Positions 7,797 to 16,212 of a stretch of DNA of 64,000 nt are shown here, piece after piece (position 1 is the stretch's first letter; each line of letters opens with the position of its first letter). Below the pieces are notes generated by a model that saw nothing but the letters and a program-made list of their open reading frames with translations, had not been told where the DNA came from and ran no database searches. The position numbers were made by a program, and so were the translations under genes. Location: positions 558,001 through 622,000 of the forward strand of contig NZ_LLWP01000009.1 of NCBI RefSeq assembly GCF_001412215.1, given 5' to 3'. This DNA is from Pedobacter sp. Hv1. Lineage in GTDB: Bacteria > Bacteroidota > Bacteroidia > Sphingobacteriales > Sphingobacteriaceae.

Positions 7797-9686
7797 TTAT
7801 TTGGAATTCCAAGAGTTATCTGCTGGTGTAGCATCAACAAAGATCCCATTGTCAATATGAATGGATTGGATAGGCTTTCCGGTAGGTGTTTTGATCCTAA
7901 CTGAAATAAATTTTGGACCGTTCTTCCAAATTGCGGGTGTAAAATGTTCCTTTTGTTTTGTGCCATCGCTAAAGGTCACAACTACATCAAAAGGAATCGC
8001 AAAACCACCCACATTCTCTATCCGAACCGGAAGATAACCTGGTGCTTTTCCAATGCCAATCATTCTTAGGTCTAGATAGTTGTTGGTAAAGAACCAATTC
8101 TGGAAAAACCAGTTTAGGTTTTGGCCGGCTCCAGTATTCATCGAATTGAAATAATCCCAAGGAATGGGGTGTTTACCATTCCAATTGTCCATGTAAGTGT
8201 GCAGGGCTTTTTTAAACAGGTCATCGCCCAACATATCTTTAAGTGCCAGATAAGATAAAGAGGCTTTGCCATAAGAATTGTTGCCGTAACCAGAACCAGA
8301 CAATTGAGTAGACATGGTAATGATCGGTTGATCTTCTTCGGCAGATTTGTCATTGATATATTTATTTACCCTAAAACTTTTGTAAAACTGATCGGCCGAT
8401 TCCTTGCCATGTTGTGCAATGCCGATTAAATATTCTAAAGTGGTGGCCCAACCCTCATCCATAAAAGCATAACGCGTTTCGTTAATGCCCATGTAAAAAG
8501 GGAAATAAGTGTGCGCTATTTCGTGGTCTTGTACCAATTGTGCAAATTTCGGATCACCGGTTTGCGAGTCGTTAACCATACCTGGGTATTCCATGTCGGC
8601 AAAACCCTGAAAAGCAGTCATTTTTGAGAATGGATAAGGCACACCAGGCCAGTTGTTAGAAAACCAAGCCAAGGCATAGTTATTGTATTTAACAGAGTTG
8701 ATAAAATCAGTTCCAGTTACATCGTAAGCTGCCTGAGTGCTTACTCTTCTGTTGGTTTTATTGTCAACCACCACACTACTTGCATCCCATAAATAAGTGC
8801 TACTTAAGCCAAAACAAACATCTACAATGTTATTAACTGAGAATTTCCAAGTATTCCAATCGTTTTGTAATGTCACCTTACCACTTTTCATTTCCTGCTC
8901 ATTGGCCACATGGATAATCTCATCACTGGTATACGATTTTTTTAATCTTGCAGCATATTCTGGCTGTAACACTTCATCAGGGTTTAACAGATCGCCTGTG
9001 GCATATACCACATAATTTTTAGGCGCTTTGATCGAAAAAACATAGTCGTTAAAATCATTGTAGAATTCTTGTCTGTCGGTATGTGGCAATTTATCCCAAC
9101 CATTGTAATCATCGTAAACTGATACCCGTGGATAACTGTAGGCCACATATAGCGTGGTTGGATTGATCTGTCCTTCGCGGCCACTTTCTTTTGATAAAGG
9201 ATAATTCCAATCAATATTTAATAGGGCTTTTTGACCCGGCAATAAGGGCGATTTTAACTTGACATCGCCTGTGGTACCCCAATTTTTAGTGTTTACGTTG
9301 TATACCTCACCATTAATTTTTAATGTGGTAATGGTTAATCCAGCCGACAAAAAATCTTCACTTACACTACCACCTCTAGGCGAGGTAGGTTTATGCAAAT
9401 TGTTTACAAAACGGATGGTAATCGATTTTAAAGTGTCTCTACTGTTGTTCGAATAATCGATGCTTTCCGTTCCGCTAACTACTTTGGTATCTGGGTTAAC
9501 GGTAATTTCCATATTGTATTTGCCATGGTTTTGCCAATAGTTTTTGCCCGGTTTACCATCAAGAGAACGTGTACCCTTCTGATAGGCAGCCTTCACATTC
9601 CGTGGCATGTACAGTTCCTGCGCCGAAAGTTGTTGACAACTTAGTAAAGCAATGGCTCCTACTAAAATGAGGTTAAGTCTTTTCAT
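7797..9686 (-). CDS. Secreted M1 family metallopeptidase
   Basis: This is a zinc aminopeptidase-type protein of the gluzincin M1 family, exported to the periplasm or surface. I start it at 9686 because the protein then begins MKRLNLILVGAIALLSCQQLSAQ, a clean signal peptide; an upstream in-frame ATG at 9719 only adds 11 residues. Length is 629 residues. The zinc motif HEIAH is at about 388-392, and the downstream zinc glutamate is in MDEGWATTLEY about 20 residues later. The N-terminal beta domain (about 50-290) is typical. The substrate is unknown. A second, larger member of this family lies at 38163-40571. Confidence 0.9.
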   Translation of the reverse strand: MKRLNLILVGAIALLSCQQLSAQELYMPRNVKAAYQKGTRSLDGKPGKNYWQNHGKYNMEITVNPDTKVVSGTESIDYSNNSRDTLKSITIRFVNNLHKPTSPRGGSVSEDFLSAGLTITTLKINGEVYNVNTKNWGTTGDVKLKSPLLPGQKALLNIDWNYPLSKESGREGQINPTTLYVAYSYPRVSVYDDYNGWDKLPHTDRQEFYNDFNDYVFSIKAPKNYVVYATGDLLNPDEVLQPEYAARLKKSYTSDEIIHVANEQEMKSGKVTLQNDWNTWKFSVNNIVDVCFGLSSTYLWDASSVVVDNKTNRRVSTQAAYDVTGTDFINSVKYNNYALAWFSNNWPGVPYPFSKMTAFQGFADMEYPGMVNDSQTGDPKFAQLVQDHEIAHTYFPFYMGINETRYAFMDEGWATTLEYLIGIAQHGKESADQFYKSFRVNKYINDKSAEEDQPIITMSTQLSGSGYGNNSYGKASLSYLALKDMLGDDLFKKALHTYMDNWNGKHPIPWDYFNSMNTGAGQNLNWFFQNWFFTNNYLDLRMIGIGKAPGYLPVRIENVGGFAIPFDVVVTFSDGTKQKEHFTPAIWKNGPKFISVRIKTPTGKPIQSIHIDNGIFVDATPADNSWNSK

Positions 9687-9805
9687 AAATTTATAGTAAT
9701 TAAAATTTAAAGTTAGCAATTGAAGATGAAGGTCAGATGAAAATAATTTAGTGCTAAAATATTTGCTTTTGTAAGAATAGCCTTATATCTTCGTTTTAAG
9801 TGAAG

Positions 9806-9850
9806 CAAGACTATGTAGGCTAAATGCCGATGTAGTCTTGTTTGTTTTTT
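9806..9850 (+). promoter_or_regulatory. Hairpin with T-rich tail in the greA leader
   Basis: CAAGACTA (9806-9813) pairs with TAGTCTTG (9833-9840), and TTTGTTTTTT follows (9841-9850). The shape is that of an intrinsic terminator, yet it lies only 25 bp before greA and points into it. It may be an attenuator, the end of a short leader RNA, or a chance structure. The stem is only 8 bp with a 19-base loop. Confidence 0.35.
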
Positions 9851-9875
9851 AGAGGACTTTATAAAATTATTAAGT

Positions 9876-10349
9876 ATGTCAGAGGTAACTTATTATACCC
9901 AAGAAGGTTTAGATAAACTTAAAGAGGAATTACATAGATTAAAAACAAGTGATAGAGTGGCAATATCAAAAGCTATTGCAGAGGCTAGAGATAAAGGCGA
10001 TTTGTCGGAAAATGCAGAATACGATGCTGCTAAAGAAGCACAAGGTTTGCACGAAGCCAAAATTGCTAAAATGGAGGCGACCTTATCTACGGCAAGACTG
10101 ATTGACGAAAGCAAGCTTGACCTATCTAAGGTGTTGGCCCTATCTATTGTTAAAATTAAGAATATAAAGAATGGTGCAACAATGACTTATCAATTGGTTG
10201 CAGAAAGTGAAGCAGATTTAAAAACTGGGAAAATTTCAGTGAAATCTCCTATTGCGCAAGGTTTATTGGGTAAATCTATTGGCGATACCACAGAAATCCA
10301 AGTGCCTGCAGGTAAAATGGAATTTGAAATACTAGAAATCTCGAGATAG
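9876..10349 (+). CDS. greA: Transcription elongation factor GreA
   Basis: GreA enters the RNA polymerase secondary channel and stimulates cleavage of backtracked transcripts. The 157-residue product has full length. An N-terminal antiparallel coiled coil (about 1-75) contains the conserved RDKGDLSENAEYDAAKEAQ tip with the acidic residues that bind the catalytic Mg. The C-terminal FKBP-like globule (about 80-157) ends in the IQVPAGKMEFEILEI strand. A HIT gene follows about 70 bp later on the same strand; the gap is filled with degenerate repeats. Confidence 0.97.
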   Translation: MSEVTYYTQEGLDKLKEELHRLKTSDRVAISKAIAEARDKGDLSENAEYDAAKEAQGLHEAKIAKMEATLSTARLIDESKLDLSKVLALSIVKIKNIKNGATMTYQLVAESEADLKTGKISVKSPIAQGLLGKSIGDTTEIQVPAGKMEFEILEISR

Positions 10350-10353
10350 AAAG

Positions 10354-10418
10354 AAGTTATAAGTTGTAGGTTATAAGTTAATAGTCCTGCAACCCATAAC
10401 TGATAACTTGCAACTTAA
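10354..10418. repeat. Degenerate TTATAAGTT / AACCCATAAC repeat
   Basis: A run of short degenerate units (AAGTTATAAGTTGTAGG, then CAACCCATAACTGATAAC) fills the greA-HIT gap. Similar runs lie at 49311-49358 and in 40660-40900. No function is apparent. Confidence 0.55.
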
Positions 10419-10420
10419 TT

Positions 10421-10810
10421 ATGAGTATATTTTCTAAAATTGTAAGCGGAGAAATTCCAGCACATGTGGTAGCAGAAACTACAGATTTTTTAGCGTTTTT
10501 AGATGTTAGCCCATTGGTAATGGGCCATGTTTTGGTGATCCCCAAAAAAGAGATAGACTATATTTTTGACATGGATGACGAAATTTATACCGGATTGACA
10601 CTTTTTGCAAAGACAGTGGCTACTGGAGTAAAAAAAGCTTTTCCATGTAAGAAGGTAGGTGTGGCTGTGATTGGACTCGAAGTACCGCATGCGCACATTC
10701 ATTTAATCCCGATGAACAATGTAAGTGACATGAATTTTAGTAAAGAAAAATTAAAGCCATCGCAAGATGAACTGGCCGAGGCCGCTGCTAAAATTAAAGC
10801 GGTGTTATAA
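10421..10810 (+). CDS. HIT family hydrolase
   Basis: This 129-residue protein has the histidine triad fold. It starts with the family's SIFSKIVSGEIPAHVV block and carries the active-site HAHIHLIPM (about 90-98), which matches the HxHxHxx triad with the nucleophilic middle histidine. Members hydrolyse nucleotide phosphoramidates or dinucleotides (Hint/Fhit types); this one looks Hint-like by length. It is probably read through from greA and is followed by a strong terminator. Confidence 0.93.
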   Translation: MSIFSKIVSGEIPAHVVAETTDFLAFLDVSPLVMGHVLVIPKKEIDYIFDMDDEIYTGLTLFAKTVATGVKKAFPCKKVGVAVIGLEVPHAHIHLIPMNNVSDMNFSKEKLKPSQDELAEAAAKIKAVL

Positions 10811-10832
10811 AATTGATTACTGAAGTAATCGG

Positions 10833-10867
10833 AAAGTGCCATGAATATATTTCATGGCACTTTTTTT
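10833..10867 (+). terminator. Rho-independent terminator of the greA-HIT unit
   Basis: A perfect 13-bp stem, AAAGTGCCATGAA/TTCATGGCACTTT, with a TATAT loop runs into a T tract. It starts 23 bp after the HIT stop. A smaller dyad GATTAC-TGAA-GTAATC lies just before it at 10815-10830. Confidence 0.9.
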
Positions 10868-10910
10868 ATGGGGTTGTAACTGTGCCTAGAGCCACTGCCT
10901 TTGTTAGCTA

Positions 10911-11115
10911 AACCTGATTGTAGTGTATGCCGATTTTTCTTCGGCAGCAACGAAAAGCAGGACTGAAATGCCCGAAGAACTACGGACAATGTTTTTCTGA
11001 AACCTTAATAAATAAGACCGCTTTGAGTCTGAAAAGGATTCGGACAGCGGTTTGTTCTATTAAAAATTAAAAAGGTCGAGATTGTAAATTCCAACCAACA
11101 TTCTAAATCTCGACC
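10911..11115. repeat. Dispersed repeat copy plus GGTCGAGATT palindrome
   Basis: 10911-11002 is one copy of a ~92-bp sequence that recurs at 20479-20588 (starts AACCTGATTGTAGTGTATGC, ends AATGTTTTTCTGAAA). It includes an internal TTCTTCGGC...CCGAAGAA dyad. Next, GGTCGAGATT (11074-11083) pairs with AATCTCGACC (11106-11115). These elements and the terminator make up the 310-bp gap between the HIT and GT39 genes; no gene is visible in it. Confidence 0.7.
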
Positions 11116-11120
11116 AACAG

Positions 11121-12650
11121 TTAACCTTTAAAACCCCTTAATCGATAAACCAATAGATATTTGCAGATTTTGCCATTTCTATAGATCGGAATAAATGTTG
11201 GAACATCTATTTTTTCAAAAGCTGTTTTATTCACCTCTAGGTCTTCTGGTTTAAATGTATTTGAAGGGGCAATGTAATAGGCGTCACTTCCCAAAGCTGG
11301 TTTTTCTTTCTTAAGGTTATAAAAGTAATATTGGTGTAGGTCAAATAACGGTCCAATACCATATGTTTCTTGTTGGGTATAATGGGCCAAGTAAAAATCT
11401 ATATGGCTAGCCGGAAACCATTTATTGATAATGATGGACGCATTGATTGGCATTAAACCTTTGGCTTTGTCGTTTAAATAAAGCTGGTTAAATTCTTTGC
11501 CAGCTGTTTTCCAACCATACAAATCTAAGGTTACATCACCTTTTCCGGTAGTATATTTGTCTGTAGTTGAACCCAATGTTCCCGGCATGAAATTAATAAC
11601 CATAAGCCCTGCAACTACCACTAGCAAATAGAAAGACAGTGCGCCAATGATCAACTGGTTGGCCTTGCGTTTAGGATAGAAGGCTAACCTTACCCCAGAA
11701 ATTAAGATCAAACAACTGTAAGCCGGGCCAGACCAATGTGGTAAGGTATCTCTAAATAAAGACAAGGCCAGCAACACAACAATTAATGGCAAGCTACAAC
11801 AGATCAGCAAGCTGAATTCTTTTCTTTTGGCATGCAATTTATTTTTATACCACAACCAAATGCTTGCCCAGCTTAAGAAAAAGACAACCGGATTACTGTA
11901 GAAAAACTCGCCAAATAACTCTCTAAAAAAAGCAATCGGATTTAAACCAGCGGTAACTAAACTGACCCTGCTGCCATGGTAAGTGTAGGTGATGAAATGA
12001 TGCTGAATGTTCCAAAGCAAAATTGGAGAGGCAATTACAAAACTGATCATTGCTGCAATGTACAACCAAGGGTTTCTGAGCCAATTTCTATTGCCAAAAC
12101 AAGCAAACAAGGCAACCGCAGCCCATAAAAATACACCATGCACTTTACATAGGATACAGAGCCCTGCAATGATGCCAAAATAACACCATAGCCTTTTGCT
12201 GCGTGGATTGATGGTGTTTGATCGGGCTATCTTGATCAACGTAAAGATAGCCCATAACCAAAAAATCATTTGAGGGCTATCGGGCAAAATAAATGTTCCT
12301 GCAATGATGCTGCAATAAAATGATGAGGTATAAAGTAGGGCCGCATACCAACCCGCACGACGGTTGTAAAGGCTAGTACCCATTTTATAGATCAATAAAG
12401 TACAAATGGCAGAAGAGATCACAGCTCCAGCCCTTACAAATACCTCGTGGTGTAGCGTAAGGTTAAACGTAGTGAGCCGAATTAACCAAGCCACCATAGG
12501 CGGGTGGTCAAAGTAGTTCCATTGAAGGTCTTGGGCATAAGTCCAGTAGTAAACCTCATCATTGCCCAGATTTAAACAAAAAGCAATCACCAATCGTAAA
12601 ATGGTGGCCACTAAAATTAAAAACCAAATTCTATTGTTCCAGAAGTTCAA
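11121..12650 (-). CDS. GT39-type membrane glycosyltransferase (ArnT/PMT-like)
   Basis: This 509-residue polytopic membrane protein is of the dolichyl-phosphate-mannose / ArnT glycosyltransferase superfamily, which moves a sugar from a polyprenyl-phosphate donor to an envelope acceptor on the periplasmic side. The first loop has the catalytic acidic pair GNDEVYYW (D31, E32) and the second acidic motif NYFDHPP (about 46-51). About ten or more hydrophobic spans follow, then a soluble C-terminal part. Its start overlaps the stop of the GtrA gene by 4 bases. GtrA proteins are often made with such enzymes and may flip or supply the lipid-linked sugar. The acceptor is unknown. Confidence 0.87.
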   Translation of the reverse strand: MNFWNNRIWFLILVATILRLVIAFCLNLGNDEVYYWTYAQDLQWNYFDHPPMVAWLIRLTTFNLTLHHEVFVRAGAVISSAICTLLIYKMGTSLYNRRAGWYAALLYTSSFYCSIIAGTFILPDSPQMIFWLWAIFTLIKIARSNTINPRSKRLWCYFGIIAGLCILCKVHGVFLWAAVALFACFGNRNWLRNPWLYIAAMISFVIASPILLWNIQHHFITYTYHGSRVSLVTAGLNPIAFFRELFGEFFYSNPVVFFLSWASIWLWYKNKLHAKRKEFSLLICCSLPLIVVLLALSLFRDTLPHWSGPAYSCLILISGVRLAFYPKRKANQLIIGALSFYLLVVVAGLMVINFMPGTLGSTTDKYTTGKGDVTLDLYGWKTAGKEFNQLYLNDKAKGLMPINASIIINKWFPASHIDFYLAHYTQQETYGIGPLFDLHQYYFYNLKKEKPALGSDAYYIAPSNTFKPEDLEVNKTAFEKIDVPTFIPIYRNGKICKYLLVYRLRGFKG

Positions 12651-13063
12651 TTCTTGCTAAATGTTAAGGTGGCATTAATGGTATAGTTCCATGCAAAAAC
12701 GATAACAATAGCAATCAACTTTGCCAAATAGAAAGGGAGGTGCAGTTGTTGTTGCAATAAGTAAATACAAAGGGTGTTTAGCGCTAAGCCTATAATGGCG
12801 ATGAGCAAAAACTTTCCAAACTGTTGGATAATTGCTTGTTCTTTACTTTTAAAAGTCCATGCCCTATTGATGAGATAGTTGTTAACCACAGCAAAACAGA
12901 AGCCTAAAGTATTGGCCAGATATGGATTGAAATGAAGGTGTTCTTTAAAAAAATAGGTAACAGAAAAATCGATCAACAAACCTGATAAACCTACTATCCC
13001 AAATTTAAAGAGCTGTATGATTTTCTTCTTGAATAAGGGGCTGTTTTTTTGTGCTAAATCCAT
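12647..13063 (-). CDS. GtrA family membrane protein
   Basis: The 138-residue protein has four predicted membrane spans and the GtrA opening FKFGIVGLSGLLIDF (about 20-34). It also has NYLINRAWTF at about 79-88. GtrA-like proteins are thought to help carry undecaprenyl-linked sugars across the membrane. It overlaps the following GT39 gene by 4 bp, which suggests translational coupling. Its start lies 59 bp inside the end of the PAP2 gene in another frame. No later in-frame ATG precedes the conserved region, so I keep this start. Confidence 0.88.
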   Translation of the reverse strand: MDLAQKNSPLFKKKIIQLFKFGIVGLSGLLIDFSVTYFFKEHLHFNPYLANTLGFCFAVVNNYLINRAWTFKSKEQAIIQQFGKFLLIAIIGLALNTLCIYLLQQQLHLPFYLAKLIAIVIVFAWNYTINATLTFSKN

Positions 13064-13736
13064 AATGTTTACTTAATATTTGCTCAGATTTTGCTTTTTT
13101 GTAAATGTTTTTAAATGGCAAGTGCATTTTTTTCTGTTTCACACAGTAATAGCTCAGCATACCGAAAATGGTGCCAATCAATGCACCAGCAATGGTGTCT
13201 TGCAAGAAATGTTGCGCCAGGTAGATCCTTGAATAGGCCACTAATGTTGCGCCAATGAGGCAGGGTATAGCCAGTTTTTCTTTTTTAAAAACCAATACCA
13301 AAACCGTAGCCAAGGCAAAGGCTGATGTGGTATGCCCAGATGGAAAAGAATTGGAGTTGTGTAGGGTAATGCCCTCAATAAAATGATTGTATTGGAATGA
13401 AGTAGCCTCAAAATACATTTTTGGTCTGGGCAATTGAAAGAGTCTTTTTAACAATTGGGCCGCTAAACTAGAACTCAAAAAAGCCAATAATAAGGTGCTT
13501 GCTTTTCTATACTTTTTGAGTATGAATAGACATAAGACAACGATGATAGAGCATACCCCATCGCCTAATAAAGTATAAAAGCTGAAAAACTGATCTAAGG
13601 CCTCAGTATGGAAACCATTTAACCATACAAACCCCTCCGTTTTAGAAAAGTAGAAATTAAATAGCGTACCTAAAATTAGTAATAAAACAACAAGGCCAAA
13701 ATAGATTGGATGCTGCTTTAGCTGTTTCAACATCAT
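13005..13736 (-). CDS. PAP2 superfamily membrane phosphatase
   Basis: This 243-residue integral membrane lipid phosphatase shows all three PAP2 signatures: KRLFQLPRP (about 112-120), PSGHTTSAFA (about 152-161) and SRIYLAQHFLQD (about 189-200), supplying the nucleophilic and acid-base histidines. Such enzymes hydrolyse phosphatidic acid, undecaprenyl diphosphate or lipid A phosphate. With GtrA and GT39 immediately downstream, a role in recycling or trimming lipid-linked sugar carriers is a reasonable inference. The last 59 bp overlap GtrA. Confidence 0.9.
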   Translation of the reverse strand: MMLKQLKQHPIYFGLVVLLLILGTLFNFYFSKTEGFVWLNGFHTEALDQFFSFYTLLGDGVCSIIVVLCLFILKKYRKASTLLLAFLSSSLAAQLLKRLFQLPRPKMYFEATSFQYNHFIEGITLHNSNSFPSGHTTSAFALATVLVLVFKKEKLAIPCLIGATLVAYSRIYLAQHFLQDTIAGALIGTIFGMLSYYCVKQKKMHLPFKNIYKKAKSEQILSKHYGFSTKKQPLIQEENHTAL

Positions 13737-13752
13737 AGATAAGTGATTTAAA

Positions 13753-13760
13753 CAAATCTA
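13753..13760 (-). promoter_or_regulatory. Candidate -7 box for PAP2-GtrA-GT39
   Basis: On the minus strand this reads TAGATTTG, fitting TAnnTTTG, 16 bp before the PAP2 start. No clear -33 box accompanies it. Confidence 0.3.
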
Positions 13761-13792
13761 TAGGTTGAATATTAAGTCGGGGTGAGGATAAA

Positions 13793-14096
13793 GTTAACTT
13801 AACCTGAGTTTGTGTTAAGGAATTTAGATTTAGAACTATCTCAAGCCAAAGTACTACCTCAACGTTTCGCTAAAAGCGGCCTTGGCCTGTTCGGATTGCA
13901 CTATTATGCCTAAGCACTTCCTTTTATAGAACAGGGCGCAGCCGTGGATTTTTTTGCATACTTTTTTCATCTACAGGAAAAAAGTTTGTCCGCGAAGCGA
14001 CAGAACGATCAAATAGTAGCTAGGAATAATTGATTTCAAGATCAGCTATTGATGTAAATTATATATTTACTTATGCGCAACTCACGTTAACTTAAC
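13793..14096. repeat. Possible MITE-like element with imperfect terminal inverted repeats
   Basis: The ends are near-inverted copies: GTTAACTTAACCTGAGTTT at 13793-13811 and, inverted, GTTAAGTTAACGTGAGTTG at 14096-14078 (16 of 19 match). The 304-bp body has no ORF of note. It contains GGCCTTGGCC and a perfect 9-bp dyad ACTTTTTTC/GAAAAAAGT at 13960-13985. No target-site duplication is obvious. It fills most of the 369-bp gap between PAP2 and the GT2 gene. Confidence 0.35.
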
Positions 14097-14105
14097 AGTG
14101 TAAGA

Positions 14106-14861
14106 CTAATCGTTGGTTCTTCTATGTCTAATGAAATATTGAATGAGGTTTAAAGCAATAAAAATATGGTTCAATAGATTTGGAATAAGACCATAATATT
14201 TACTCAAAATTTTAAAGCGTTCTTTAAGACTTGCCAAATGTTTTTTCTTAGATATGCCGCCTACCAAATATTTGGCCACATACAAATGTGTATTTACAAT
14301 ATTCGACGATTTTTTGGCTGCTTTTAAAATCCAATCAATATCAGAACTGTATTTGTAGTGTAGGTCATAAGGCACCGTTAAACTGCGTTTAATATAAATG
14401 GCCTGATGGCTTACATTCATCCCGAACTTAAAACTGTGCCAATCGAAATGTTCAGGAGCAGTGTGCCTGCGTTGCCCTAGGCTATTCCAATTTTCATCGT
14501 ACATCTCCGTTTCACCGTAATAGATATCGCCAGATGGTGCTGATGAGAAAACATCAGCTACCGTGTCCAATGCATAAATCTCGTCTCCAGAATTCATAAA
14601 CAATACATAATCGCCGGTAGCCAAAGCCAATCCTTTGTTCATGGCATCATAAATACCTTGGTCTTGCGCCGAGATTAATTTGGCGATACGGTCTTTGTAT
14701 TTGTGGATAACCTCAACAGTTCCATCATTAGAAGCACCATCAATTACAATATATTCAATATTGGTATAAGTTTGGTTCAATACCGAAAGCATGGTACGCT
14801 CGATATCTTTTACATTGTTATAAACTACAGTAATTACGCTAAGTTTCGGGTTAATGGTCAT
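14106..14861 (-). CDS. Family 2 glycosyltransferase
   Basis: This 251-residue GT-A fold enzyme starts with the GT2 block SVITVVYNNVKDIERTMLS. It continues with YIVIDGASNDGT (about 37-48) for nucleotide binding and YDAMNKGLALATGDYVLFMN (about 66-85). The acidic NSGDE region corresponds to the metal-binding DxD. It resembles WcaA/WcaE-type transferases that extend surface polysaccharides. It overlaps the upstream GT4 gene by 4 bases and is surely cotranscribed. Donor and acceptor are unknown. Confidence 0.9.
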   Translation of the reverse strand: MTINPKLSVITVVYNNVKDIERTMLSVLNQTYTNIEYIVIDGASNDGTVEVIHKYKDRIAKLISAQDQGIYDAMNKGLALATGDYVLFMNSGDEIYALDTVADVFSSAPSGDIYYGETEMYDENWNSLGQRRHTAPEHFDWHSFKFGMNVSHQAIYIKRSLTVPYDLHYKYSSDIDWILKAAKKSSNIVNTHLYVAKYLVGGISKKKHLASLKERFKILSKYYGLIPNLLNHIFIALNLIQYFIRHRRTND

Positions 14862-16138
14862 TGAGGCATTGCGTTAATTAAACTGTGATATAATTCTTCG
14901 TGTTGGTTGGCAATTACTGTAGGTGCAAAATGGTTTAAGATGCTTCTTCGGGCCTCTTTTTGTACCGCCTCTTTGTTTTCGTGAAGGAATAGCCATTCTA
15001 TACCATCGGCCAAGTCTGTTGCCGACTGATATTTGGCCAGGTAACCATTTTCTAAATGTTTCACCATATCTGGAATACCACCTGTTGTAAAAGCGATTAC
15101 AGGTGTAGCACAGGCCAAACTTTCCATCACGGTATTGGGTAAATTGTCTTCTAAAGAAGGGGTAATAAATGCATCAGCTGCAGCATAACATTTGGCTAAA
15201 TGTTCATCCTTATTGATGGTGCCTAACCAAGTGGTTTTGAAAGGGAATTCTGGCAAATCTTTCTCAGTCTTATTGCCAAAAATGACCAATTCTATTTTTT
15301 CTCTTGGAATTTCTGGACGAGCGGCCAGTTCATTTAAGGCATCAATCAAGTATTGGGCACCCTTGTGTTTATCATTTTTAGAGGGCATAAAACCGCTCAT
15401 CAGTACAAAATGGTCTGCAGGGATTTTTAATATTTTTTTAGCCTCTGCTTTAACATAAGGTTTAAAAACGTCTATTTCAATGGTGTTTGGAATAACCGTA
15501 GTTTGTCTAACGCCCAGTAAACTACTTTGTTTAACCGAGGCGGCCATCCATCTGCTTGGTGCTACCACATGAAAGTTCAACTCTGAGTACGCTTTTTGCT
15601 TACGCAACCAGTTTTTATGAGAGATATCGTCTTTCCCGCTTAGGCGCAATACCGGACAATTGCCACATTGTTGATGAAAATGCTCACAGCTGTAACGCAC
15701 ATGGCAGCCCCCAGTAAAGGCATTGCTGTCGTGAAAAGTCCAAACAATGGGTTTCTCTAATTGATCAAGTTGGGCTAGAAATTTTGGAGTTAAAAAGCCA
15801 TGGTTAACCCAATGTAAATGGATCAAGTCTGCCGATTGAAGATCAGGATGGTTTACGATCGATTTGCCAAACCATTGCAAAGAAAAAGGGGTTTTTACAG
15901 CCTTAACAAATAATTTGGCGAGGTAACGCTCGGCCATAATGTTAAAAATAGCCATAGCTTTGGCAAAAATGCCTTTGGTAAAAGTGTCGATTTTCGGGTT
16001 TTGGCCAAACTTGTAATAGACCAATACCTTCGAGTCTATTCCATTCGCATTTAGGGCGTCACTTAAACGCAGGCAAGCCCTGCCAGCGCCTCCATTTCCA
16101 TCGTAGGTATTTAAGTGTACAACTTTCAAATCAATCAA
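14858..16138 (-). CDS. Family 4 glycosyltransferase
   Basis: This 426-residue GT-B enzyme starts with HLNTYDGNGGAGRACLRL, the N-terminal acceptor-domain glycine loop. The C-terminal donor domain has the GT4 signature PSLEDNLPNTVMESLACATP (about 332-351), the E(x7)E region that binds the nucleotide sugar. A cysteine cluster near 155-170 (CHVRYSCEHFHQQCGNC) is found in a subset of GT4 enzymes and could bind metal or a disulfide. It is the first gene of a two-gene unit with the GT2 and divergent from the S41 protease. It is probably part of exopolysaccharide or LPS assembly. Confidence 0.9.
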   Translation of the reverse strand: MIDLKVVHLNTYDGNGGAGRACLRLSDALNANGIDSKVLVYYKFGQNPKIDTFTKGIFAKAMAIFNIMAERYLAKLFVKAVKTPFSLQWFGKSIVNHPDLQSADLIHLHWVNHGFLTPKFLAQLDQLEKPIVWTFHDSNAFTGGCHVRYSCEHFHQQCGNCPVLRLSGKDDISHKNWLRKQKAYSELNFHVVAPSRWMAASVKQSSLLGVRQTTVIPNTIEIDVFKPYVKAEAKKILKIPADHFVLMSGFMPSKNDKHKGAQYLIDALNELAARPEIPREKIELVIFGNKTEKDLPEFPFKTTWLGTINKDEHLAKCYAAADAFITPSLEDNLPNTVMESLACATPVIAFTTGGIPDMVKHLENGYLAKYQSATDLADGIEWLFLHENKEAVQKEARRSILNHFAPTVIANQHEELYHSLINAMPQ

Positions 16139-16212
16139 AAATACATTTTATTGTTTAGGTTTATAAAATTGTTGTGTATTTTCAACATTTAAAGCCAACA
16201 AACAAAATTTTC

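Noticed and set aside
7688-7966. 92-codon minus-strand ORF spanning the OsmC/M1 junction
   Set aside because: Overlaps two well-supported convergent genes and a hairpin; the sequence has no family features.
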